In this document: positions 1-4,777 of the stretch, piece by piece | Layout: the number at the start of each line of letters is the position of its first letter | Position numbering within the stretch: position 1 is the stretch's first letter | Origin: an uncultured Oscillospiraceae bacterium | Lineage (GTDB): Bacteria > Bacillota_A > Clostridia > Oscillospirales > Oscillospiraceae | Direction: 5' to 3' | Assembly (NCBI GenBank): GCA_944387745.1 | Contig: CALXGD010000191.1 | Span: 1-5,326, forward strand | Length of the DNA stretch: 5,326 bases | Position numbers and translations under genes: made by a program | Notes under the pieces: model-generated | Told to the model about the DNA's origin: nothing | The model's input: the letters and a program-made list of their open reading frames with translations, nothing else | Database searches by the model: none

Positions 1-213
1 ATGCGCCCCTCCAAGAGCGTGTCGGACATGGAACTGAAATCCCTGAAAAAGAAGTTCAAGGACAAAAAGTTTGCCGCCGGCTGCTCCCGGGACGTGATCT
101 CCAAGGGGGCGGAGCTGCTGGGCTGGGACCTGGACAAGTTGCTGGACCTGACCCTGTCCGCCATGCGGGAGGAGGAGCCGGCCATTGAGGCGGCCTGTGC
201 CCAGCTCCATTAA
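1..213 (+). CDS. C-terminal fragment of probable HD-domain phosphohydrolase
   Basis: The frame is open at the left window edge and ends at TAA 211-213, leaving 70 codons. The ATG at position 1 is probably internal. The residues contain the pattern MRPSKSV...LKSLKKKFKDKKFAAG followed by a helix beginning SRDVISKGAELLG. From memory of the family, this matches the C-terminal end of small (about 190 aa) HDIG/HD-domain metal-dependent phosphohydrolases of Firmicutes, in which a VRPSK-like segment follows the last HD helix. The catalytic H...HD...D residues would lie upstream and are not visible, so the function is inferred from the tail only. It is cytoplasmic, with no membrane segment. The following operon has its own promoter starting 29 nt after the stop, so this gene ends an upstream unit. 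I see no convincing terminator hairpin between 214 and 241, only an A/T-rich run. Confidence 0.6.
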   Translation: MRPSKSVSDMELKSLKKKFKDKKFAAGCSRDVISKGAELLGWDLDKLLDLTLSAMREEEPAIEAACAQLH

Positions 214-241
214 GAAGAAGTAAATTTTTTCGGCGCTATCC

Positions 242-271
242 TTGACAATTCAGCGGAAAATGTGTTACGAT
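242..271 (+). promoter_or_regulatory. sigma-A promoter of the oadB operon
   Basis: The -35 box TTGACA (242-247) is a perfect match and is followed by an 18-nt spacer and the -10 box TACGAT (266-271). Transcription should begin around 277-281, right at the 5' edge of the conserved riboswitch segment. That placement supports both calls. It lies between the stop of the upstream gene (213) and the oadB start (481). Confidence 0.75.
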
Positions 272-278
272 GTCCAGG

Positions 279-378
279 CTAAGGGGAGTAGTCGGCACAG
301 CTTTCTTCTGTGCGGCACAGCCAACATCCTGGAGGAAGAAGCAGTTCCTCCTGGCTTTGCCTGAAATGACAAGACCTG
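279..378 (+). promoter_or_regulatory. yybP-ykoY-like (Mn2+-type) riboswitch aptamer
   Basis: The leader shows the hallmarks of the yybP-ykoY riboswitch in the right order. AAGGGGAGTAG (281-291) forms the first conserved loop. Hairpin GCACAG/CTGTGC follows (295-300 with 308-313). A helix GGCACAGCC/GGCTTTGCC (314-322 with 353-361, one mismatch) encloses a CAACATC internal loop and the hairpin GGAGGAA/TTCCTCC (331-337 with 345-351). The second conserved segment ACAAGACCT (369-377) then pairs its CCT back to AGG near 282-284. The GGCTTTG and CAAGACCT strings match the family as I recall it from the Lactococcus example. The usual fourth hairpin before CAAGACC seems absent or tiny, and the basal helix is short. 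Known members sense Mn2+ and usually turn genes on. The ligand here is inferred, and a Na+-sensing class would also suit the downstream gene. Confidence 0.72.
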
Positions 379-406
379 TGTTTTCCAAGGAAACGCAGGT
401 CTTTTT
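371..406 (+). terminator. Leader terminator overlapping the aptamer (expression platform)
   Basis: AAGACCTGTGTTTTCC (371-386) pairs with GGAAACGCAGGTCTT (389-403), with one G-T wobble and one bulged T. The stem runs into the tract TTTTT (402-406), as in an intrinsic terminator. Its first eight bases are the conserved 3' end of the riboswitch aptamer (CAAGACCT), so aptamer and terminator cannot form together. Ligand binding should therefore block termination, giving an ON switch for the downstream operon. It sits about 75 nt before the oadB start. Confidence 0.8.
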
Positions 407-467
407 GTTGCGTCTGGAAGAAAATGCCGGCTCGGCCCCTGGAAGGTGTATTGAGAAGAAAGAAAAA

Positions 468-474
468 GGGAGGA
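468..474 (+). promoter_or_regulatory. Ribosome binding site deciding the oadB start
   Basis: GGGAGGA lies 6 nt before the ATG at 481. The frame is also open from an ATG at 424, which would add 19 mostly basic residues. That upstream ATG has only a weak GGAAG-like site, lies just after the leader terminator, and the added residues do not resemble an OadB N-terminus. The start at 481 is preferred. Confidence 0.8.
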
Positions 475-480
475 AATCAC

Positions 481-1629
481 ATGGATTTCAGTTTTCTAGT
501 AGACGGCATCCTCTCCATCACATGGCAGCAGGCTGTCATGTACGTGGTGGGTGCGGCGCTGATCTACCTGGCTATCGAGAAGGGGTTTGAGCCCTCGTTG
601 CTGCTTCCCATGGGCTTTGGCGCCATTCTAGTAAACCTGCCCCTGTCCGGCGTTATCAACCAATTTAGCGAGGGACTGGGCAAAGAGGTCCCCGGTATCA
701 TCGACTGGCTGTTTGAGGTGGGCATTGAGGCCAGCGAGGCCATGCCCATTCTGCTGTTCATCGGCATCGGCGCTATGATCGACTTTGGTCCCCTGCTGTC
801 CAACCCCAAGCTGTTCCTGTGCGGCGCCGCCGCCCAGGCCGGCATCTTCCTGACCATTATCATTGCCACGGTGATGGGCTTTGAGCTCAAGGACGCCGCC
901 TCTATCGGCATCATCGGCGCCGCTGACGGCCCCACCTCCATCCTGGTGTCCCAGACCCTGGGCTCCAACTATATCGGTGCCATCGCTGTGGCCGCCTACT
1001 CCTACATGGCCCTGGTGCCCATCATCCAGCCCTTCGCCATCAAGCTGGTCACCACCAAGAAGGAGCGGGCCATCCGGATGCCCTACAAGCCCCAGGGCGT
1101 GACCCGCCAGATGCGCCTGCTGTTCCCCATCATCGTCTCCGTCATCGCTGGCTTGGTGGCCCCCTCCTCTGTGGCTCTGGTGGGCTTCCTTATGTTCGGT
1201 AACCTGATCCGGGAGTGCGGCGTGTTGGAGAGCCTGTCCAAGACCGCCCAGAACGACCTGGCCAACCTGATCACCCTGCTGCTGGGCATCACCATCGCCG
1301 CCTCCATGAAGGCGGAGCAGTTTGTGCAGGTTCAGACCATTATGATTATGGCCCTGGGCCTGGTGGCCTTCGTGCTGGACTCCATGGTGGGCGTGCTCTT
1401 CGTGAAGATCCTGAACATCTTCACCCCCCACAACAAGATGAACCCCATGGTGGGCGCGGCGGGTATCTCCGCGTTCCCCATGTCCTCCCGCGTCATTGAG
1501 AAGATGGGCCAGGAGGCCGATCCCCAGAACCACCTGTTGATGCACGCCGTGGCCGCCAATGTGTCCGGCCAGATCGCCTCCGTGGTGGCTGGCGGCGTGG
1601 TGCTGCAGTACTTTGCCAACCTGGGCTGA
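481..1629 (+). CDS. oadB: Na+-translocating decarboxylase beta-subunit homologue (OadB/GcdB/MmdB family)
   Basis: This is a complete 382-aa polytopic membrane protein of the OadB/GcdB/MmdB family, the sodium channel subunit that couples decarboxylation of a carboxybiotin carrier to Na+ export. The signatures are clear: GAADGPTS at 146-153, with the Asp of the re-entrant region at 149; an AAYSYMALVP helix with Tyr175; and NPMVGAAGISAFPMSSRV at 321-338 followed by EADPQNHLLMHAVAANVSGQI. By offset these correspond to Klebsiella OadB residues D203, Y229, N373, G377, S382 and R389, which are needed for Na+ transport, so the ion path looks intact. Members run about 375-435 aa, so the length is normal. 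No alpha subunit or biotin carrier gene is nearby. It is followed after 15 nt by a tiny gamma-like gene and preceded by a riboswitch with terminator. The symbol names the family; oadB, gcdB and mmdB cannot be separated here. Confidence 0.93.
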   Translation: MDFSFLVDGILSITWQQAVMYVVGAALIYLAIEKGFEPSLLLPMGFGAILVNLPLSGVINQFSEGLGKEVPGIIDWLFEVGIEASEAMPILLFIGIGAMIDFGPLLSNPKLFLCGAAAQAGIFLTIIIATVMGFELKDAASIGIIGAADGPTSILVSQTLGSNYIGAIAVAAYSYMALVPIIQPFAIKLVTTKKERAIRMPYKPQGVTRQMRLLFPIIVSVIAGLVAPSSVALVGFLMFGNLIRECGVLESLSKTAQNDLANLITLLLGITIAASMKAEQFVQVQTIMIMALGLVAFVLDSMVGVLFVKILNIFTPHNKMNPMVGAAGISAFPMSSRVIEKMGQEADPQNHLLMHAVAANVSGQIASVVAGGVVLQYFANLG

Positions 1630-1630
1630 T

Positions 1631-1636
1631 AGGAGG
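1631..1636 (+). promoter_or_regulatory. Ribosome binding site of the mini-OadG gene
   Basis: A perfect AGGAGG begins 1 nt after the oadB stop codon and sits 8 nt before the ATG at 1645. It is the main support that the 46-codon frame behind it is translated. Confidence 0.85.
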
Positions 1637-1644
1637 AATTGACT

Positions 1645-1785
1645 ATGACACATGAAATGATTGTGAATTTGGAAGGCGCCCTCGCTATGCTGGCTCAGGG
1701 CATGATCGGCATTTTCGTGGTGCTGGGCATCATTGCTCTGATTGTGCTGGCCATGGGCAAAATGGGCAGCAAGAAGAAAAAGTAA
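1645..1785 (+). CDS. OadG-related small transporter subunit (46 aa)
   Basis: This is a complete 46-codon frame, too short for usual gene callers, starting 15 nt after oadB with an ideal AGGAGG. The product has a short acidic N-terminus (MTHEMIVNLEG), one hydrophobic helix at about residues 15-37 (AQGMIGIFVVLGIIALIVLA) and a basic end GSKKKK, predicting one membrane span with a cytoplasmic C-terminus. The GM-I-x-F-V-x-L pattern is that of the OadG helix. Known OadG subunits are about 80-120 aa with a Pro/Ala-rich linker and a Zn-binding tail that contacts the alpha subunit; that part is missing here. I recall the family described as OadG-related small transporter subunits found beside orphan OadB genes. 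The likely role is to stabilise or assemble the beta subunit in the membrane. Confidence 0.85.
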   Translation: MTHEMIVNLEGALAMLAQGMIGIFVVLGIIALIVLAMGKMGSKKKK

Positions 1786-1809
1786 GTCTATCCAACCTGA
1801 GAAGAAGCG

Positions 1810-1850
1810 AACAAGGCCTGGGACTGAAACAGTCCCAGGCCTTGTTTTTT
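1810..1850 (+). terminator. Strong intrinsic terminator of the oadB operon
   Basis: A perfect 17-bp stem (1810-1826 with 1830-1846) closes on an AAA loop. It contains the core GGCCTGGGACTG and ends in six T residues (1845-1850). It lies 24 nt after the mini-OadG stop. On the other strand the same hairpin is followed by a poorer tract (TTGTTCGCTTCTTC), so it may also stop the convergent minus-strand operon, whose last gene ends at 1890. Confidence 0.95.
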
Positions 1851-1889
1851 GATTGCGGTCGAACGGCCCTGGAGAGAGGGGCCACAGCC

Positions 1890-2378
1890 TCACTTCTCCC
1901 AGGGGGGCTTAGAGTTTTTCCTTCTGGTCCAGCTGGGGCGGGACTCCGGCTGTCGGACCTGCTCCGGCTCCTGAGGGGCGGCGTGGGGATTTGCTCTCCG
2001 CTGCGCCAGCAGCTGCTGCGCGGCCGCCCTGGCCACCTCGTCATACCCAGAGAGGAGGGAGGGGGCGGCGATCCGCTCTAGCTTCTTGTCGCTGTACTCC
2101 GCGAAATCCCGCAGGAAGGCCGCAAGCCGGTCCGATTGGAGGTGCTGGGTCCGCTCTGCCTTTGAGCGCTCCTTCTCCCACCAGGCCCGCCGCTCAGAGA
2201 GCCAGGAGTCGGCGGCGCAGAAGCGCAGGCAGCGGCACTGGTCACAGACGTACAAATCGCCGGGAATACACCTTTCCTCCACATCCTTACCCATCAGAAA
2301 TTGAATGTTTCCCGTGCGGAGAAACTCTGGTCCCAGGTACTGGAATGTTCCGCCGCAGCTGCATTTGATTTCCGCCAT
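1890..2378 (-). CDS. Zinc-ribbon-like cysteine-rich protein of unknown function
   Basis: This 162-aa protein starts at ATG 2378-2376, 7 nt behind a GGAG site (CTCC at 2384-2387 on the plus strand). The N-terminal third carries seven cysteines: C6 and C8 (CSCGG), C37, C45 and C48 (YVCDQC), C50 and C54. A CxC plus CxxC arrangement suggests one zinc-binding ribbon of the kind that holds nucleic acid or protein. Residues about 56-130 are highly charged and helical (WWEKERSKAERTQ, then AAAQQLLAQRR). The tail is Pro/Arg-rich and ends KPPWEK. There is no signal peptide or membrane span, so it should be cytoplasmic. It lies 30 nt behind ygiQ on the same strand without an obvious promoter of its own, so the two are probably co-transcribed. 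I do not recognise a named family. Start, frame and codon use support a real gene. Confidence 0.82.
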   Translation of the reverse strand: MAEIKCSCGGTFQYLGPEFLRTGNIQFLMGKDVEERCIPGDLYVCDQCRCLRFCAADSWLSERRAWWEKERSKAERTQHLQSDRLAAFLRDFAEYSDKKLERIAAPSLLSGYDEVARAAAQQLLAQRRANPHAAPQEPEQVRQPESRPSWTRRKNSKPPWEK

Positions 2379-2408
2379 GATATCTCCGTCCTTTCCGAAA
2401 CGATTGCA

Positions 2409-4403
2409 TTATCCCCGCTTCCTTCCCTTGGTGCCCTTCTTGGGGGCGGCGGGCTTGGCCCAGCCCGCCTTGCGCTTGGGTGGGCCGGAGCGGGCGGGGG
2501 CGCCGCCGCGTTTTTCCTCCCGGCCCTGGGCGCGGCTCGCTCCGCCCTTGGGGGCGGCGGGGCGCCTCTGAGCGGGGGTGGCTCCGGGGGCCTGCCCCTT
2601 GTCCGGCTTCACCAGGCAGTGCTTGCCGTAGCCAATTAAATCCTCCCGTCCGGTCTTATGGAGGGCCTCCAGCACCAGCTTCCGGTTCTGGGGCTTCCGC
2701 CACTGCATCAGAGCCCGCTGAAGGGCCTTGTCGTGGGGAGATTTTGGGACAAACACCGGCTCCATGGTCCTCGGATCAATTCCCGTGTACCACATACAGG
2801 TGGCCAGGGTGCCGGGGGTGGGATAAAAATCCTGGACCTGCTCGGGCATGTGTCCCTGCCGGTTCAGCCACTCCGCCAGCTGCACCGCGTCCTCCAGAGT
2901 GCAGCCGGGGTGGGAGGAGATGAGGTAGGGCACCAGGTACTGGTCCTTGCCGTAGCGCCGGTTGAGCTTAAAGTATTTCTCCCGGAATTTTTCATAGACC
3001 TCAATGTGGGGCTTGCCCATGTAGTCCAGGGTGTGGGCCACGCAGTGCTCTGGGGCCACCTTCAGCTGACCGGAGATGTGGTACTGTACCAGATCGGTGA
3101 AAAACTCCCCGCTGGGGTCCTTCATCAAATAGTCAAAGCGGATGCCTGAGCGGATGAATACCTTCTTCACGCCGGGCAGCTCCCGCAGCTTCCGCAGGAG
3201 CATCATGTAGTCGGTGTGGTCCGCGTCCAGGTTGGGGCAGGCCTCTGGGGCCAGACAGGCCCGGTTTTTGCACAGGCCGTGTTTCAGCTGCTTCTGGCAG
3301 GAGGGGTGGCGGAAGGTGGCGGAGGGCCCGCCCACGTCGTGGATATACCCCTTGAAGCCGGGGTGCTGGGTGAGCAGCTTGGCCTCCCGGAGGACGCTCT
3401 CGTGGCTGCGGGCGGAGATGACCCGCCCCTGGTGGAAGGCCAGGGAGCAGAAATTGCACGCCCCGAAGCAGCCCCGGTTGTGGGTGATGGAGAAGCGCAC
3501 CTCCTCGATGGCTGGGACGCCCCCCATGGAGTCATACATGGGGTGGGGCTCCCGCACATAGGGCAGCTCCGCCACCCGGTCCAGCTCCTGTGTGGTCAGA
3601 GGTAGGGCGGGGGGGTTGACCAAAAGAAAATCCCGGCCGTGCCTCTGTAGGATGGCCTTCCCTACAAAGGGGTCGTGCTCGTTATATTCGATCATATTGG
3701 CCTGGGCGTAGTCCTCCTTGCTGGCGGATACCTGCTCAAAAGAGGGCACCTCCACCTTGGGGTAGGCGCACACGCCGGGGTCCCGCACAGCCACGCAGGT
3801 GCCCCGCACGTCGGTAATTTCAGACACAGGCGTGCCCGAGGCCAGGCGGGAGACGATCTCCACCGAGGCCTCCTCCCCCATGCCGTAGGTGAGGATGTCC
3901 GCCTGGGCGTCAAAGAGGATGGACCGGCGCACCTTGTCCTCCCAGTAGTCGTAGTGGGCGAACCGGCGCAGGCTGGCCTCCAGGCCACCGATGATGACAG
4001 GGATGTCCCCAAACGCCTCCCGCACCCGGTTGGCGTACACCACCGTAGCGTGATCGGGGCGCAGCCCCGCCTTCCGGCCGGGGGAGTAGGCGTCGTCGTG
4101 GCGGCGCTGTTTGGCGGCGGTGTAGTGGGCCACCATGGAGTCCAAGTTGCCGGCGGAGATCATCACCGCCAGCCGGGGCCGGCCCAGGGCGGTGAAGGCC
4201 TCCGGAGAACGCCAGTCGGGCTGGGCCAGGACGGCCACCCGGTAGCCCTCCGCCTCCAGCACCCGGCCGATGATGGTGGGGCCGAAGGAGGGGTGGTCCA
4301 CATAGGCGTCCCCGGTGATAATCAGAATGTCGAAAAAGTCCCAGCCACGGCGGGCCATGTCCTCCCGGCTGACGGGGAGAAAGAGATCGCGGTCAAAGTT
4401 CAT
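2409..4403 (-). CDS. ygiQ: YgiQ family (UPF0313) radical SAM protein
   Basis: This 664-aa cytoplasmic protein belongs to the widespread YgiQ/UPF0313 radical SAM family, whose substrate is unknown. The N-terminal domain (about 1-290) opens DILIITGDAYVDHPSFG and includes the family strings AGNLDSMVAHYT and IPVIIGGLEASLRRFAHYDYW. The radical SAM core begins with CFGACNFC, a CxxxCxxC motif (Cys312, 316, 319) that should hold the [4Fe-4S] cluster cleaving SAM. A second cysteine group (C369, C378, C383, C389, in FRHPSCQ...CKNRACLAPEACPN) is a family feature and may bind another metal or cluster. The conserved YHISGQLKVAPEH and DFYPTPGT segments follow. The last 65 residues are Lys/Arg/Pro/Ala-rich and probably disordered. 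The start is supported by AGGAGGT 4 nt upstream. It leads an apparent two-gene operon with the zinc-ribbon protein. Confidence 0.96.
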   Translation of the reverse strand: MNFDRDLFLPVSREDMARRGWDFFDILIITGDAYVDHPSFGPTIIGRVLEAEGYRVAVLAQPDWRSPEAFTALGRPRLAVMISAGNLDSMVAHYTAAKQRRHDDAYSPGRKAGLRPDHATVVYANRVREAFGDIPVIIGGLEASLRRFAHYDYWEDKVRRSILFDAQADILTYGMGEEASVEIVSRLASGTPVSEITDVRGTCVAVRDPGVCAYPKVEVPSFEQVSASKEDYAQANMIEYNEHDPFVGKAILQRHGRDFLLVNPPALPLTTQELDRVAELPYVREPHPMYDSMGGVPAIEEVRFSITHNRGCFGACNFCSLAFHQGRVISARSHESVLREAKLLTQHPGFKGYIHDVGGPSATFRHPSCQKQLKHGLCKNRACLAPEACPNLDADHTDYMMLLRKLRELPGVKKVFIRSGIRFDYLMKDPSGEFFTDLVQYHISGQLKVAPEHCVAHTLDYMGKPHIEVYEKFREKYFKLNRRYGKDQYLVPYLISSHPGCTLEDAVQLAEWLNRQGHMPEQVQDFYPTPGTLATCMWYTGIDPRTMEPVFVPKSPHDKALQRALMQWRKPQNRKLVLEALHKTGREDLIGYGKHCLVKPDKGQAPGATPAQRRPAAPKGGASRAQGREEKRGGAPARSGPPKRKAGWAKPAAPKKGTKGRKRG

Positions 4404-4407
4404 AGGG

Positions 4408-4414
4408 ACCTCCT
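4408..4414 (-). promoter_or_regulatory. Ribosome binding site of ygiQ
   Basis: On the minus strand AGGAGGT ends 4 nt before the ATG at 4403. It fixes the start of the YgiQ protein, and there is no competing upstream start with a comparable site. Confidence 0.85.
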
Positions 4415-4426
4415 GGTATGTACATT

Positions 4427-4459
4427 CAGGCGGCTGACCGCCTGGGGAAATACTTCCCC
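4427..4459 (-). promoter_or_regulatory. Two adjacent inverted repeats in the ygiQ 5' leader
   Basis: CAGGCGG (4427-4433) and CCGCCTG (4438-4444) form a perfect 7-bp stem with a 4-nt loop. Next to it, GGGGAA (4444-4449) and TTCCCC (4454-4459) form a 6-bp stem with a 4-nt gap. The second repeat spans the predicted transcription start (about 4453-4455) just below the -10 box. It could be an operator for a dimeric repressor. Either repeat could instead be an RNA hairpin at the 5' end of the message, and there is no U-tract, so neither is a terminator. The function is not known. Confidence 0.5.
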
Positions 4460-4460
4460 T

Positions 4461-4488
4461 ATTATACCAGAGCCCGCCCGCCTGTCAA
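4461..4488 (-). promoter_or_regulatory. Near-consensus sigma-A promoter of ygiQ
   Basis: Read on the minus strand, TTGACA (4488-4483) and TATAAT (4466-4461) are both perfect matches to the consensus, separated by 16 nt. The start should fall near 4454, giving a leader of about 50 nt before the ygiQ ATG. Such a strong core promoter suggests high expression unless it is held by a repressor at the adjoining inverted repeat. Confidence 0.85.
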
Positions 4489-4500
4489 ACCCCGGGACAG

Positions 4501-4533
4501 AAAAAGACCTCGCCCCCTCTGCCGCCGCAGGGC
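4501..4533 (-). terminator. Possible weak terminator behind the small membrane protein gene
   Basis: On the minus strand GCCCTGC (4533-4527) can fold back on GCA...GGGC (down to 4512) with a GAGG bulge. A short spacer and five T residues (4505-4501) follow. The stem is imperfect and the spacing to the T tract is longer than usual. It is the only terminator-like structure between the permease unit and the ygiQ promoter. Confidence 0.3.
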
Positions 4534-4613
4534 ATCTCCCCCTTGACAGGGCGATTGCTGCGCATTTTGCAGCGGACGCTTTTCCCAAAATTCCCGCGGG
4601 CATGGTGGAAAAT

Positions 4614-4775
4614 TCACGGCTCCACCGCCCTGCCCCCCGCCAGCATGAGAGGGACGGACAGGGCCAGCAGGGCCCAGGCCGCTGGTCCGGCTGGCCGGAT
4701 GACCCCGGTGAAGGGGAGCAGGGCGGAGCACGCCGCCGCTCCCCGCCCCGCCCACAGGAGAAGCCGCCCTCTCAC
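4614..4775 (-). CDS. Small hydrophobic protein, probably a membrane protein
   Basis: This 53-codon frame starts at GTG 4775-4773, 2 nt after the TGA of the permease gene, and stops at TGA 4616-4614. The start is favoured by AAGGAG (4789-4784) 8 nt upstream, inside the permease 3' end, which implies translational coupling. The product begins VRGRLLLWAGRGAAAC and has two hydrophobic stretches, about residues 5-25 and 31-47 (AAWALLALSVPLMLAGG), separated by a Gly/Pro turn (IRPAGPA). This predicts a two-helix membrane protein. The codon choice is GC-rich like its neighbours. I do not recognise a family. It may be an accessory of the ABC exporter next to it, but that is inferred from position only. 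The frame also remains open upstream to 5021, where it merely shadows the permease. Confidence 0.58.
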   Translation of the reverse strand: MRGRLLLWAGRGAAACSALLPFTGVIRPAGPAAWALLALSVPLMLAGGRAVEP

Positions 4776-4777
4776 GG

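Noticed and set aside
214..241. T-rich run after the HD-domain gene as a terminator
   Set aside because: There is a run of six T residues but no GC-rich inverted repeat directly before it.
424..480. Upstream in-frame ATG extending OadB by 19 residues
   Set aside because: The added residues are basic and unlike OadB N-termini, the site before it is weak, and GGGAGGA correctly placed before 481 marks the true start.
628..1893. Long open frame (421 codons) on the minus strand opposite oadB
   Set aside because: It is antisense to a well-supported gene with family motifs, its predicted product is an implausible His/Gly/Gln-rich string, and it arises from the G/C-biased third positions of oadB.
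4544..4580. TTGACA on the plus strand near 4544 as a promoter
   Set aside because: No acceptable -10 box lies 16-18 nt downstream, and no plus-strand gene follows.
4400..4603. 67-codon minus-strand frame before ygiQ
   Set aside because: It runs straight through the consensus ygiQ promoter and its inverted repeats, lacks a convincing ribosome binding site, and the product matches nothing I recognise.
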